A stretch of 64,000 nucleotides of DNA from Gammaproteobacteria bacterium (GTDB taxonomy: Bacteria; Pseudomonadota; Gammaproteobacteria; Pseudomonadales; JADFDG01): positions 1-64,000 of the forward strand of contig JADFDG010000010.1 of assembly GCA_018262975.1 (NCBI GenBank). The letters run 5' to 3'. The notes under the pieces are model-generated. The model was not told the DNA's origin and searched no databases. It saw nothing but the letters and a program-made list of their open reading frames with translations. Position numbers and translations under genes: made by a program. Below, in pieces: positions 26,301-35,658 of this stretch. Position 1 is the first letter of the stretch; each line of letters opens with the position of its first letter.

Positions 26301-29300
26301 AGGCCGGCCTGGTGCCGCCGGTGATCAGCAAGGTATTCACGCCGTCGTCGTTGGGTGCAGGCAGTCCGTCCACGCTGACCTTCACCATCACCAACCCGAA
26401 CAACGCGCAGCTCTTCAACCTCGGTTTCACCGACACCTATCCGGCCGGACTGGTGAATGCCGCGACACCGAACGTCAGCAGCAACTGTGACGGCGTGGCC
26501 GGCGGTAACGCCGGCACCACCGGCGGCGTGGCGGGCGGCAATACCATCGGCCTGGCCGGCCCGGCGGGCAGCGTCAACGACGGCCTGGTGGCCAACGGTT
26601 CCTGCACGGTATCGGTGAACGTGACCAGTGCCGACGCGGCCAGCTACAACTACGCCAGTGGCGCCGTACAGGCCTGTACGACCAATGCGGGGGGCGCCTG
26701 CGGCACCATCCTTACCGGCAACACCGCCAGCGCCCCGGTCAGTTTCTTCCGCCCGACGATCACCAAGTCGATCAGCCCGGGCAGCATCATCAGCGGCGGC
26801 AAGGCCAGGCTGACGCTGGTGCTGGCCAACCATTCCGCCGTGGACATGACCGGCGCGACGTTCATCGACACCTTCCCGCTGGTGCCGGGCGCCATGACGG
26901 TGGCTGCGCCGCTGAATTTCACCAACTCCTGCGGCGGCACGCTCAACGACAGCGGCAATGCCGTGCTGGCCGCCGGTGACGCCGGCATCCGCCTCAACAA
27001 CGGCAGCATCCCGGCCACCGGCACCTGCTTCATCGGCATCGACGTGACCGCCAGTGCCGGTGGCACCTACACCAACAGCATCGCGGCCGGTGCGCTTGCC
27101 ACCACCAACGGTGGCAGCAACGCGTCCGGCACCAGTGCCAACCTGTTCGTGCCGAACCGGCCGACGGTGGCGAAATCGTTTTCGCCGTCGGGCATCCGCA
27201 CCTTCGATACCTCGACGCTGACCATCACGCTGTCCAACAACAACACCATCGCCGCCACCGGCGTGACGTTCACCGACACCCTGCCGTCCGGGGTGACCGT
27301 GACCGGCGCGCCGAGCACCGACTGCGCCGGCGGCATCGTGTCCGCGACGTCCACCAGCGTGTCGCTGGTGGGCGGCAAGATTCCGGCGGGTTCGCCAGGC
27401 ACCTGCACGGTGACCGTGAACGTCACCGCCGATGTGGGTGGCAGCTACACCAACACCATCGCGGCCGGCGCCGTGTCCGGCACCACCGGTACCAACGTGG
27501 CGCCGGCCAGCGCCGTGCTCAACGTGCTCAGCTGGCCGACCATCACCAAGGCGTTCAGCATTCCCACCATCACGCCGAACTCGACGTCGGTGCTGACGAT
27601 TGTCGTCGGCAACAACAACCCGTCGATCGCGCTGGCCGACGTAACCTTCAATGACATCTACCCGGCGGGCCTTTCCAACCGCAGCAGTGGCCCGGCCGCC
27701 AATCCGACGCTGAACTGCACCGGCGGCAGCACGGCGACGCTGACCGGCGGCGCCAACGGCGGCAACAGCATCGGCATCACCGGTGGCACGCTGCAGCCGG
27801 CCAGTACCTGCACGATCACGGTGAACGTGAGCGCTGCTGCGCTCGGCAGTTACCTGAATGACACCGGCATCGTGACCTCGAGCACGGCCGGCGGCGGCAA
27901 CTCCGCGTCGGCCACCCTCACCGTGGGCAACACGCAGCCGACGCTGGCCAAGGCCTTCTCGCCGACCACGGTGGGCGTCGATTCCGATTCGGTGCTGACC
28001 CTGACGCTGGGCAACGGCAACACCGGGCCGCTGGGTGGCGCGGCATTCACTGACACTTACCCGGCGGGCCTGGTCAATTCGCCGACGCCCTCGGCCGCCA
28101 GCACCTGCGGCGGCACGGTCACGGCGACGCCGGGTGGCGGCAGCCTGGCGCTGGCCGGCGGCATGATTCCTGCCGGCGGCACCTGTACGGTCACGGTGAA
28201 CGTGCGCAGCACCGCGGTCGGCACATTCGCCAACACCGTGCCGGCGGGTGGTCTCACTGCCGACGGCGGATTCGCCAGCACCGCACCGGCCAGCGCGAGC
28301 CTCGAGGTGAAAGCCAACGCGCCGATCGTCAACAAATCGTTCAGTGTGTCGCCGATCCCGGTGAACGGCACATCGGTGCTGAGTATCGTTGCCAGCAACC
28401 CCAACACGCTGACCACGCTTACCGGCGTCGCGGTGAATGACACCTTCCCCGCCGGCCTGGTGAACCGTACGCCGGCCAACGCCGCCATTACCTGTACACC
28501 GGGCAGCAGCGCGACGCTCATCGGTGGCGCTAACGGTGGCAATACGCTCGGTATCAGTGGCGGTTCGATCCTGCCGGGCGGTACCTGTACGGCGACGGTG
28601 GAAGTCACCAGCGCCAGCGCCGGCACGTACCTCAACAGCACCGACACCATCACCGCCAGCAACGCGTTCGATGGCGGCACCGCCAGCGCCACGCTTCTCG
28701 TGGATGCGCAGCCCACCGTTGCCAAGGCCTTCGCGCCGGCCACGGTGGCGATCAACGCCGACTCGGTGCTCACGGTCACGCTCACCAATGCCAACGCCAA
28801 CCCGGTGACGGCGGTGGATCTCACCGACACCTACCCGGCCGGGCTCGTGAACTCGCCTGCGCCGTCGGCCGCGACCACTTGCGGTGGCACGGTAACGGCC
28901 GCACCGGGTGGCAACACACTGCAGTTGTCCGGCGGCACCATTCCTGCCGCGGGCTCCTGTACGGTCACCGTGAACGTGCGCAGCAGCAGCGCGGGTTCCT
29001 ACAACAACACGCTGCCGGCTGGTGCGCTCACCGCGGCCTATGGCTACACCAACACGGCGCCGGCCAGCGCGACGCTCACCGTGCAGGTGCTGCCGCCGAC
29101 CATCAGCAAGGCGTTCGTCACCCCGGTCACCACCGGCGACAGCTCGACGATGACCATCACCATCGCCAACCCGAACCCGGCCACGGCGCTGACCGGTGTC
29201 GCCTTTATCGATACCTTCCCGACCAGTCATACCTTGCCGAACGGCCCGGAGGACATGGACGTGGACACGCCGCTGGTGTCCGCCAACACCTGCGGCGGCT

Positions 29301-31522
29301 CGCTGCTCGACAACGGCGGCGGCGTGCTGGCCGGCGGTGACGGCGGCATCAGCCTGTCCGGCGGCTCGCTGGCTGCCGGCGCGAGTTGCACGATCACCGT
29401 CGAAGTTACCGCCACCGCAGCCGGTACCTACACCAACACCACCGGCAACATCACCAGCAACGAAAGCGGCCCGGGTGGCACCGCCACCGCGCTGATGGTG
29501 ATGCAGGCCGGAACTGTCGCGCCGACGGTCACCAAGACGTTCCAGAACAGCAGCCTGGGCATGAACGGCGTCACCCGGTTGACGCTCACGTTCTACAACC
29601 CGAACGACGCCACGGTGCTGCGGCGCCTGCGGATTACCGACGATTACCCGACGGGCCTGGAGAACGCGCCGACCCCGAACGTCACCAACACCTGCGGTGG
29701 CGCCTCCACGGCTGCGGCCGGTGGCACCTCCCTGGCGCTCACCGGTGATAACAACTCGATCCCCGCCAACGGCTCCTGTTCGATCAGTGTCGATGTCACC
29801 AGCGATACCGGCACGCCGCCCGCATCGGGCGTTCCGCTAACCAACAATTCCGGTGCGCCGAGTGCCTGCGTGGCCGTGGGTGGTGGCGGTGGTCGTTGCG
29901 GCAATCCGCCTGGTGGCAACGTGGCCGCCACGCGCACCGGCAACGCCGTCACGGCGCCGATCACGTTCCACCAGCCGACCATCGCCAAGGCCGTGAGCCC
30001 GGCTTCGATCGGCGCCAACGGCACCGCCACCGTCACCCTCACGCTGGCCAATCCGTCCGGCGTGGACATGCCGAACGCCTCCATCACCGACGCGTTCCCG
30101 GCGGGCATGACCGTTGCCTCGCCGCTGGTGCAGTCGAATGGTTGCGGTGGCTCCTTGCTCGACAGCGGCGGCGGCGCGCTTGCGGCTGGCGACACCGGCG
30201 TGCGCCTCACCGGCGGCACGATCCCCGCAGGTGGCAGTTGCGTAGTCTCCGTGAACGTCACGGCCGCCGCCGCGGGCACCTACAACAACACCATCGCCGC
30301 CGGCGACCTCACCGCCAGTGGCAACACCACCACCAACGGTACCTCGGCCAGCAACGCCGCCGGCACCAACGCGCTGCTCACCGTGCGCAACCGCCCGACC
30401 ATCGCCAAGGCGTTCAGCCCGGCGTCGATCGGCACCGGCAACAGCTCGACGCTGACGTTCACGCTGACCAACAACAACGCCACGGCGGCCACCGGCATCT
30501 CCTTCACGGACACCTACCCGGCGGGCCTGGTGAATTCCACCGGCGTGGTTGGTGGTACCTGTACCGGCATCACCACCACGGCGACGGCGGGTGGCGGCAG
30601 CTTCAACGTGACCGGCGGCACCATCCCGGGCGGCGCACCGGGCAGTTGCACGATCACCATCGATGTCACCGGCCCGGTCGGCACCTACAACAACACGTCG
30701 AGCGGCGTGACCACCAATGAAACGCCGGACGGCCCGGGCACCGGTTCCAACACCGCCACGCTCGACATCCGCAACCGGCCGACCATCGCCAAGGCATTCA
30801 GCCCGGCGGTGATCACTCCGGGTGGCACGTCCACCGTGACGTTCACGCTGTCCAACAACAATCCGACCGCGGCGAGCGGCATTGCCTTCACGGACACCTA
30901 TCCGGCGGGCCTGGTGAACACCACGCCGCTGGTCACCGGTGGCACCTGTACCGGCGTGACCACCAGCGCGGCCGCCGGTGGCAGCACGTTCAACGTGACC
31001 GCGGGCAGCATCCCGGGCGGCGCGCCCGGCACCTGTACGATCACCGTGCAGGTGACCGCGGCCAGCGGCGGTGCGTACGACAACACCACCAGCGGCGTGA
31101 CCAGTACGCAGACCGGCGCCACGCCGGGCCCGGTGTCCAATACCGCGACCCTGACGGTGGGCGTACCGGTGACGGTGGTGAAGAGTTCGTCGGTGATCTC
31201 CGATCCGTACAACGGCAACACCAGTCCCAAGCGCATCCCCGGTGCGATCATCGAGTACACGGTGACGGTCAGTAACACCGCCAGCGCAGTGGCGGTGACC
31301 AACGTGGTGATCAGCGACACGCCGCCGGCGAACACGGCCTACGTGCCGGGCACGCTGGTAGCCGGCGGGACCGCCGAGGACGACGACGCCACCGGCGCCG
31401 ACGAAACCGACCCCAACGGCGGTGATTTCGGCCAGACCGTGCCGGGTGGCGTGACCCTGCGCATCGGCACCATTCCTGCCGGCGGCTCGGATACGGGCAA
31501 GTTCCGCGTCGAGCTCCAGTAG
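23372..31522 (+). CDS. 2716-residue secreted repeat protein (16 tandem DUF11-like repeats)
   Basis: The signal peptide ends at ARA (about residue 30). A unique region of about 430 residues follows, then 16 repeats of about 133 residues from residue 461. Each repeat opens with P-x-I-x-K-[AS]-F and continues with LT.T..N.N, TG..F.DTYPAGLVN, a TCGG-type cysteine segment and TCT(V/I)TV.VT....G.Y.NT. A last canonical DUF11 module (TSPKRIPGAIIEYTVTV) ends GKFRVELQ. There is no barrel, LPXTG or autotransporter domain, so export or anchoring must come from another protein, most simply the barrel protein translated just upstream (ATGA overlap). A stalk-like adhesin or surface fibre is the likeliest role. 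Cysteine pairs within repeats could form disulfides. Confidence 0.78.
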   Translation: MTRTMTAMTILYRFAAVLLLGALLAPGARAAGFPSDSRVFFQTSACTRGAGIGDWYTGFDSASTARYSEFFVEVTETMAPATITIIDAESTDGGAGELINDEVYNGSDPTRFELRSSDGSTLISGTTVAAGSPNGTNVTWSNVGVGLYRIRSYTGSDQVPGLATGAYCDQAVGQNDDDNAFRIEVNGSSAIDGLLGFLQTTYQQDTGASINYQMYFLVGPELADTTLQLRNFDLDNNATGTVYNRPPNASGTATAGTVSGGGVWNGGGSINAGQDNVVADNDIAGGANDAGAWGYRINGWTTQNQTIFEANNTGIRLALTDTAPTRAGFFTITPSGTQATTIGVPVDHPFTVTNNFFTGDVVNFSLFGTNPYYSVSLRSDPNCDQDAADSVALTDIDLDGNVDSGLLGASGNANATKCFFLRVTPNAGASVSDTTRINAVSLMDSKVGGSNTIRFVDKSTLLPAVINKAFDPNPMAVNGTSRLTFTISNPNSIAVTGLVFGDTYPAGLVNAATPNVTNTCGGVITGAVGGGNNIGLNAGTVAGGATCSVAIDVTSTAIGSYVNTSSSIASTNAGTGGTANATLVVLNTAPPSIAKSFSPDPVIAGGTATLTVTISNSNPVALTGVAFTDLFPAGLLVASPTGAGNTCGGTLTDSGSGALGAGDGGIALAGGTIAANSSCAVTVNVTAAAAASYLNTTSAVTSTNGGTGNVASDTLVVHDRPTIAKSFSRTTMNSGDIATLTVTLTNPNGTAMTGASFTDTYPSNLVNAFVPNAAGTCGGTVTAASGGGSLALSGGVIPANGSCVVTVDVTSTTAGTYNNSIGAGGLTTDGGISSNSPANASITVQALSAPVISKAFNTAAIQTNGTARMTLVVSNPNVSATLTGVAFNDAYPANLVNRNPANAALACTTGSTGTLTGGVNGGNSLGFLNGTILAGGSCTLSVDVTSATNGTYNNTTGTVTSANGGTGAAASASLTVQAGLVPPVISKVFTPSSLGAGSPSTLTFTITNPNNAQLFNLGFTDTYPAGLVNAATPNVSSNCDGVAGGNAGTTGGVAGGNTIGLAGPAGSVNDGLVANGSCTVSVNVTSADAASYNYASGAVQACTTNAGGACGTILTGNTASAPVSFFRPTITKSISPGSIISGGKARLTLVLANHSAVDMTGATFIDTFPLVPGAMTVAAPLNFTNSCGGTLNDSGNAVLAAGDAGIRLNNGSIPATGTCFIGIDVTASAGGTYTNSIAAGALATTNGGSNASGTSANLFVPNRPTVAKSFSPSGIRTFDTSTLTITLSNNNTIAATGVTFTDTLPSGVTVTGAPSTDCAGGIVSATSTSVSLVGGKIPAGSPGTCTVTVNVTADVGGSYTNTIAAGAVSGTTGTNVAPASAVLNVLSWPTITKAFSIPTITPNSTSVLTIVVGNNNPSIALADVTFNDIYPAGLSNRSSGPAANPTLNCTGGSTATLTGGANGGNSIGITGGTLQPASTCTITVNVSAAALGSYLNDTGIVTSSTAGGGNSASATLTVGNTQPTLAKAFSPTTVGVDSDSVLTLTLGNGNTGPLGGAAFTDTYPAGLVNSPTPSAASTCGGTVTATPGGGSLALAGGMIPAGGTCTVTVNVRSTAVGTFANTVPAGGLTADGGFASTAPASASLEVKANAPIVNKSFSVSPIPVNGTSVLSIVASNPNTLTTLTGVAVNDTFPAGLVNRTPANAAITCTPGSSATLIGGANGGNTLGISGGSILPGGTCTATVEVTSASAGTYLNSTDTITASNAFDGGTASATLLVDAQPTVAKAFAPATVAINADSVLTVTLTNANANPVTAVDLTDTYPAGLVNSPAPSAATTCGGTVTAAPGGNTLQLSGGTIPAAGSCTVTVNVRSSSAGSYNNTLPAGALTAAYGYTNTAPASATLTVQVLPPTISKAFVTPVTTGDSSTMTITIANPNPATALTGVAFIDTFPTSHTLPNGPEDMDVDTPLVSANTCGGSLLDNGGGVLAGGDGGISLSGGSLAAGASCTITVEVTATAAGTYTNTTGNITSNESGPGGTATALMVMQAGTVAPTVTKTFQNSSLGMNGVTRLTLTFYNPNDATVLRRLRITDDYPTGLENAPTPNVTNTCGGASTAAAGGTSLALTGDNNSIPANGSCSISVDVTSDTGTPPASGVPLTNNSGAPSACVAVGGGGGRCGNPPGGNVAATRTGNAVTAPITFHQPTIAKAVSPASIGANGTATVTLTLANPSGVDMPNASITDAFPAGMTVASPLVQSNGCGGSLLDSGGGALAAGDTGVRLTGGTIPAGGSCVVSVNVTAAAAGTYNNTIAAGDLTASGNTTTNGTSASNAAGTNALLTVRNRPTIAKAFSPASIGTGNSSTLTFTLTNNNATAATGISFTDTYPAGLVNSTGVVGGTCTGITTTATAGGGSFNVTGGTIPGGAPGSCTITIDVTGPVGTYNNTSSGVTTNETPDGPGTGSNTATLDIRNRPTIAKAFSPAVITPGGTSTVTFTLSNNNPTAASGIAFTDTYPAGLVNTTPLVTGGTCTGVTTSAAAGGSTFNVTAGSIPGGAPGTCTITVQVTAASGGAYDNTTSGVTSTQTGATPGPVSNTATLTVGVPVTVVKSSSVISDPYNGNTSPKRIPGAIIEYTVTVSNTASAVAVTNVVISDTPPANTAYVPGTLVAGGTAEDDDATGADETDPNGGDFGQTVPGGVTLRIGTIPAGGSDTGKFRVELQ
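24752..31157 (+). repeat. 16 tandem ~400-bp coding repeats
   Basis: The repeats are recognisable at protein level by the recurring opening (P-x-I-x-K-A-F-S-P) and by DTYPAGLVN. They have diverged enough that none looks like a recent duplication; repeats 15 and 16 (RNRPTIAKAFSPA) are the most alike. Mean period is about 400 bp. Confidence 0.85.
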
Positions 31523-31543
31523 CGGGGGGGTGGCGGGGGCGCC

Positions 31544-31549
31544 TAGAAT
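31544..31549 (+). promoter_or_regulatory. Possible -10 element for tex
   Basis: TAGAAT lies 36 nt before the tex start codon, between two G/C runs (GGGGGC and GCCCCC) that can pair. No -35 is clear. Confidence 0.25.
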
Positions 31550-31585
31550 CAGGCCCCCCTGCACCACCCTGGATCGCCCCGCCGC

Positions 31586-33928
31586 ATGACCGATACCGCC
31601 CTCGCCATTGCCCAGCGCATCGCCGACGAACTCAACGTGCGCCTCGCGCAGGTCGTCGCCACCGTCGAACTGATCGATGGCGGCGCCACCGTGCCCTTCA
31701 TCGCGCGCTACCGCAAGGAAGTCACCGGCGGCCTCGACGACACGCAACTGCGCACGCTCGACGAGCGCCTGGTCTACCTGCGCGAGATGGAGGACCGTCG
31801 CGAGTCCATCCTCAAGAGCATCGCCGAGCAGGGCAAGCTCACGGCGGAACTGGAAAAGGAAATCCGCGGCGCCGACAACAAGGCGCGCCTCGAAGACCTC
31901 TACCTGCCGTACAAGCAGAAGCGTCGCACCAAGGCGCAGATCGCCCGCGAGGCCGGCCTGGAGCCGCTCGCCGAGGCGCTGTACACCGACCCGACGCGGG
32001 TGCCGGCCGAGGAAGCGCAGAAGTACATCGACGCCGACAAGGGCGTGGCCGACATCAAGGCCGCGCTCGACGGCGCCAAGCAGATCCTCATGGAGCGCTT
32101 CGCCGAGGACGCCGCCCTGCTGCAGCGCCTGCGCGATTTCCTGTGGGCCGAGGGCGAGATCAGCGCCAAGGTCGTGCCGGGCAAGGAAAACGAGGGCGCC
32201 AAGTTCCGCGACTACTTCGCGCACCACGAGAAGCTCGCCACCGCGCCGTCGCACCGCGTGCTGGCCATGCTGCGCGGCCGCAACGAGGGCGTGCTGTCGG
32301 TGGGCCTGGCCGTGGGCGACGAGGAAGACCGTACCCGCGTGCATCCCTGCGAGAACATGATCGCCGCGCACATCGGCTGGCATCACCAGAAGCGCGCTGC
32401 AGACGACTTCCTTCAGGAAGTGGTGCGCTGGACCTGGCGCGTGAAACTGCTGATGCACTTCGAGAGCGAACTGATCGGCGATATCCGCGAACGCTCCGAC
32501 GAGGAAGCCATCAAGGTGTTCGCCCGCAACCTCAAGGCGCTGCTGATGGCGGCACCGGCCGGCATGCGCGTCACCATGGGCCTGGACCCGGGCCTGCGCA
32601 CCGGCGTGAAGGTGGTGGTGGTCGGCAACACTGGCGATTTGCTGGCGCACTGCGCGATCTTCCCGCACGAGCCGCGCAACGACTGGGAAAACTCCATCGC
32701 CACGCTGGCCGCGCTGTGCCAGAAGTTCAAGGTGGAACTGATCGCCATTGGCAACGGCACCGCCAGCCGCGAGACCGACAAGCTGGCCGGCGACCTGCTC
32801 AAGCGCCACCCGGCCATCAAGGCGCGCAAGATCGTGGTGAGCGAGGCCGGTGCGTCGGTGTACTCCGCCAGCGAGCTGGCGGCCAACGAATTCCCCGACC
32901 TCGACGTGTCCTACCGCGGCGCCGTGTCCATCGCGCGCCGCCTGCAGGACCCGCTCGCCGAACTGGTGAAGATCGAGCCGAAGTCCATCGGCGTCGGCCA
33001 GTACCAGCACGACGTGAACCAGCTGAAACTGGCCCGCTCGCTGGACGGCGTGGTGGAGGACTGCGTGAACGCCGTCGGCGTGGACGTGAACACCGCCAGC
33101 GCGCCGCTGCTGGCGCGCATCGCCGGCCTGAACGGCACCATCGCCTCGAACATCGTGGCGTTCCGCGCCAAGAACGGCGCCTTCACCAGCCGCGAGCAGC
33201 TCAAGCAGGTGCCGCGCCTGGGCGACCGCACCTTCGAACAGGCGGCGGGCTTCCTGCGCGTGACGAACGGTGAAAACCCGCTGGACGCCTCCGCGGTGCA
33301 CCCGGAAGCCTACCCGGTGGTGGAAGCCATCGCGCAGAAGAGCGGCCGAGAGCTGCGTACGCTGATCGGTGACGGCGCGTTCCTGCGCAGCGTGAAGCCG
33401 CAGGAATTCGTGAGCGACAAGTTCGGCGTGCCGACCATCACCGACATCCTCAAGGAACTCGACAAGCCCGGCCGCGACCCGCGCGGCGAGTTCAAGGCCG
33501 CCGAGCTGCGCGAGGACGTGCAGGACATGAAGGACCTGCAGCCGGGCATGATCCTCGAGGGCACGGTGACCAACGTGGCGGCCTTCGGCGCCTTCGTGGA
33601 CATCGGCGTGCACCAGGACGGCCTCGTGCACGTGTCGGCGCTGTCCAGCAAGTTCGTGAAGGACCCGCACGAAGTGGTGAAGGCCGGCGACATCGTCAAG
33701 GTGAAGGTGCTCGAGGTGGATCTCGCCCGCAAGCGCATTGCCCTCACCATGCGCATGGACGACCAGCCCGGCGCGCAGGCGCCGCGCGGCGCCGGCGGCG
33801 GGGCAACCGACAACCGTGGTGCCCGCCGCGACCCGGCCCAGCAGCAGCGCTCGTTCGGCGGTGGCCAGGGTGGCGGCGGCAACAACGCCTTCGCCGCCGC
33901 CCTCAGCAAGGCCGGCATCAAGAAGTAG
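31586..33928 (+). CDS. tex: Tex transcription accessory protein
   Basis: 780 residues with the full Tex layout: an N-terminal helical domain ([15 protein letters not shown]), a YqgF/RuvC-like fold ([17 protein letters not shown]), helix-hairpin-helix ([19 protein letters not shown]), and a C-terminal S1 RNA-binding domain ([24 protein letters not shown], residues about 650-725). It ends in a glycine/glutamine-rich tail. Tex binds nucleic acid and affects transcription and stress tolerance. The stop codon TAG is formed by the GTAG head of the adjoining REP element, so the tail end may have changed when the REP inserted. Confidence 0.92.
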   Translation: MTDTALAIAQRIADELNVRLAQVVATVELIDGGATVPFIARYRKEVTGGLDDTQLRTLDERLVYLREMEDRRESILKSIAEQGKLTAELEKEIRGADNKARLEDLYLPYKQKRRTKAQIAREAGLEPLAEALYTDPTRVPAEEAQKYIDADKGVADIKAALDGAKQILMERFAEDAALLQRLRDFLWAEGEISAKVVPGKENEGAKFRDYFAHHEKLATAPSHRVLAMLRGRNEGVLSVGLAVGDEEDRTRVHPCENMIAAHIGWHHQKRAADDFLQEVVRWTWRVKLLMHFESELIGDIRERSDEEAIKVFARNLKALLMAAPAGMRVTMGLDPGLRTGVKVVVVGNTGDLLAHCAIFPHEPRNDWENSIATLAALCQKFKVELIAIGNGTASRETDKLAGDLLKRHPAIKARKIVVSEAGASVYSASELAANEFPDLDVSYRGAVSIARRLQDPLAELVKIEPKSIGVGQYQHDVNQLKLARSLDGVVEDCVNAVGVDVNTASAPLLARIAGLNGTIASNIVAFRAKNGAFTSREQLKQVPRLGDRTFEQAAGFLRVTNGENPLDASAVHPEAYPVVEAIAQKSGRELRTLIGDGAFLRSVKPQEFVSDKFGVPTITDILKELDKPGRDPRGEFKAAELREDVQDMKDLQPGMILEGTVTNVAAFGAFVDIGVHQDGLVHVSALSSKFVKDPHEVVKAGDIVKVKVLEVDLARKRIALTMRMDDQPGAQAPRGAGGGATDNRGARRDPAQQQRSFGGGQGGGGNNAFAAALSKAGIKK

Positions 33929-33991
33929 CGAGGGGGCCATGCTCCCGACGCTCCTGCTTTCCACGTATCGGGGGCATGGCCCCCTCTCTAC
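33925..33991. repeat. GTAG-REP inverted pair overlapping the tex stop
   Basis: Units lie at 33925-33948 (plus; stem GGGGGC-CAT-GCTCCC, with one G-T wobble) and 33968-33991 (inverted). The GTAG of the first unit contains the tex stop TAG (33926-33928). Confidence 0.9.
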
Positions 33992-34008
33992 AGGAGGGTA
34001 GGCGGGGG

Positions 34009-34014
34009 TATAGT
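34009..34014 (+). promoter_or_regulatory. -10 element of gshA, implying a leaderless mRNA
   Basis: TATAGT ends 8 nt before the gshA ATG. Transcription from it would start at or next to the start codon. The REP unit ends 17 nt upstream, where a -35 element would lie. Confidence 0.4.
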
Positions 34015-34022
34015 CGGCAACC

Positions 34023-35603
34023 ATGTCCATACTGAATACCGAACGCCTCACCCGCCGTATCGCCCTGCTGCGCGCGCAGCAGAAGGTGCATACCCTGCGC
34101 GGCATGCGCCGCGGCATCGAGAAGGAGAGCCTGCGCGTCAGCCCGGAGGGTTGCGTGGCTCAAACGCCGCACCCGGTGGCGCTGGGCTCGGCGCTCACCC
34201 ACCCGCACGTCACCACCGACTACTCCGAGGCCCTGCTGGAGTTCATCACCCCGGCCTACGAGCACGTCACCGACGCGCTGCTGTTCCTCACCGACACCCA
34301 CCACTTCGTCTACGACCGCCTGGGCGACGAGTTGCTGTGGGTGAACTCGATGCCCTGCGTGCTGGGCGACGAACTGTCGATTCCCATCGCGCAGTACGGC
34401 AGTTCCAACCTCGGCCGCTTCAAGACCGTGTACCGCCACGGCCTGTGGCACCGCTACGGCCGGCACATGCAGGCCATCGCCGGCATCCATTACAACCTGT
34501 CCTACCCGGACAACTTCTGGTGGGCCTACCGGCGCATCGAGGATGCCTGCAGCGTCGATCTCGCCGAGTTCACCTCGCGCGAATACTTCGCGCTGATCCG
34601 CAACTACCAGAAATACGTGTGGCTGGTGGCCTACCTCACCGGCGCGTCGCCGGCGATGTGCGCCAGTTTCCTGCGCGGTCGCGCGCACGATCTCGAAAGC
34701 GTCGACAACCACACGCTGTATCGCCAGTACGCCACCAGCCTGCGCCTGTCCGACCTGGGTTACTCGAACAACGCCCAGAAGGGCCTGGCCGTCAGCTACA
34801 ACTCGCTCACCGGTTACGTGGATTCGCTGGAAGCCGCCATGCGCACGCCGCACCCGGCCTTCGAGCGCATCGGCCTGAAGGACGGCGACGAGTGGAAGCA
34901 GCTCAACACCCACGTGCTGCAGATGGAGGCCGAGTTCTACGGCTCCATCCGTCCCAAGTGCGTGCCGTTGCCCGGCGAGCGCCTGTCCACCGCGTTGCGC
35001 GGGCGCGGCGTTGAATACATCGAGATGCGCAGCCTCGACCTCAACCCGTTCGAGCCGGTGGGCGTTGACCACCAGACGGCGTATTTCATGGAGCTGTTCG
35101 CCACCTTCTGCCTGCTGCACGACAGCCCGTGGCAGGATGCTGCGGAGCTGGCGCAGAACAAGGCCAACCTGCAGGTGGCCGTGAACCACGGGCGCGACCC
35201 GCAGGCGCAGGTGACCATGGACGGCACCACGCTGTCGCTGCGCGAATGGGCGCGCGCGTTGTGCGAGGCCATGCGCCCGGTGGCGGTGCTGCTCGACGAG
35301 GCGCGCCAGTCGTCCCATGGCTACACGCGCTCGCTGGCCGCCCAGTTGCGCAAGATCGATGATCCGGCCCTTACTCCCAGCGGGCGGGTACTCGACACGC
35401 TGCGCGAACGCGAATGCAGCTTCTTCGTGTTCGCCATGGAGCGGGCGCAGGCCGCGGCGGCGCATTTCCGCGCCCAGCCGATGAGCGATGCCCGCCGCGA
35501 CTTCTTCGAGCAGCTGGCCGCGGAGTCGCTGGAGGAACAACGCGAGATCGAGGCGGTCCCACAGGTGCCGTTCGAGGAATACGTGGAAGCCTGGTACCGC
35601 TGA
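34023..35603 (+). CDS. gshA: Glutamate-cysteine ligase (class I)
   Basis: 526 residues. It aligns with the E. coli-type enzyme throughout: RGIEKESLRVSPEG, LGSALTHPHVTTDYSEALLEFITP, SMPCVLGDELSIPIAQYGSSNLGRFK, GIHYNLSYP and VEYIEMRSLDLNPFEPVG. It makes gamma-glutamylcysteine from glutamate, cysteine and ATP, the first step of glutathione synthesis. The N-terminal length matches the E. coli protein, which supports the 34023 start even though there is no room for a ribosome binding site after the predicted -10. gshB is not in the window. Confidence 0.93.
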   Translation: MSILNTERLTRRIALLRAQQKVHTLRGMRRGIEKESLRVSPEGCVAQTPHPVALGSALTHPHVTTDYSEALLEFITPAYEHVTDALLFLTDTHHFVYDRLGDELLWVNSMPCVLGDELSIPIAQYGSSNLGRFKTVYRHGLWHRYGRHMQAIAGIHYNLSYPDNFWWAYRRIEDACSVDLAEFTSREYFALIRNYQKYVWLVAYLTGASPAMCASFLRGRAHDLESVDNHTLYRQYATSLRLSDLGYSNNAQKGLAVSYNSLTGYVDSLEAAMRTPHPAFERIGLKDGDEWKQLNTHVLQMEAEFYGSIRPKCVPLPGERLSTALRGRGVEYIEMRSLDLNPFEPVGVDHQTAYFMELFATFCLLHDSPWQDAAELAQNKANLQVAVNHGRDPQAQVTMDGTTLSLREWARALCEAMRPVAVLLDEARQSSHGYTRSLAAQLRKIDDPALTPSGRVLDTLRERECSFFVFAMERAQAAAAHFRAQPMSDARRDFFEQLAAESLEEQREIEAVPQVPFEEYVEAWYR

Positions 35604-35658
35604 GGCGGGCCGGTAACCACTCGGGCCGCCTTGCGCGGCATACCCAGGAGAACCCCAG

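Noticed and set aside
23240-29230. 1996-residue open frame on the minus strand
   Set aside because: It lies opposite the repeat gene and mirrors its GC-biased codon pattern; composition is His/Arg/Gly/Ala low complexity with no domain, start signal or homologous pattern.
29837-34117. 1426-residue minus-strand frame
   Set aside because: It crosses a REP pair and runs antisense to tex and the repeat gene; no family features.
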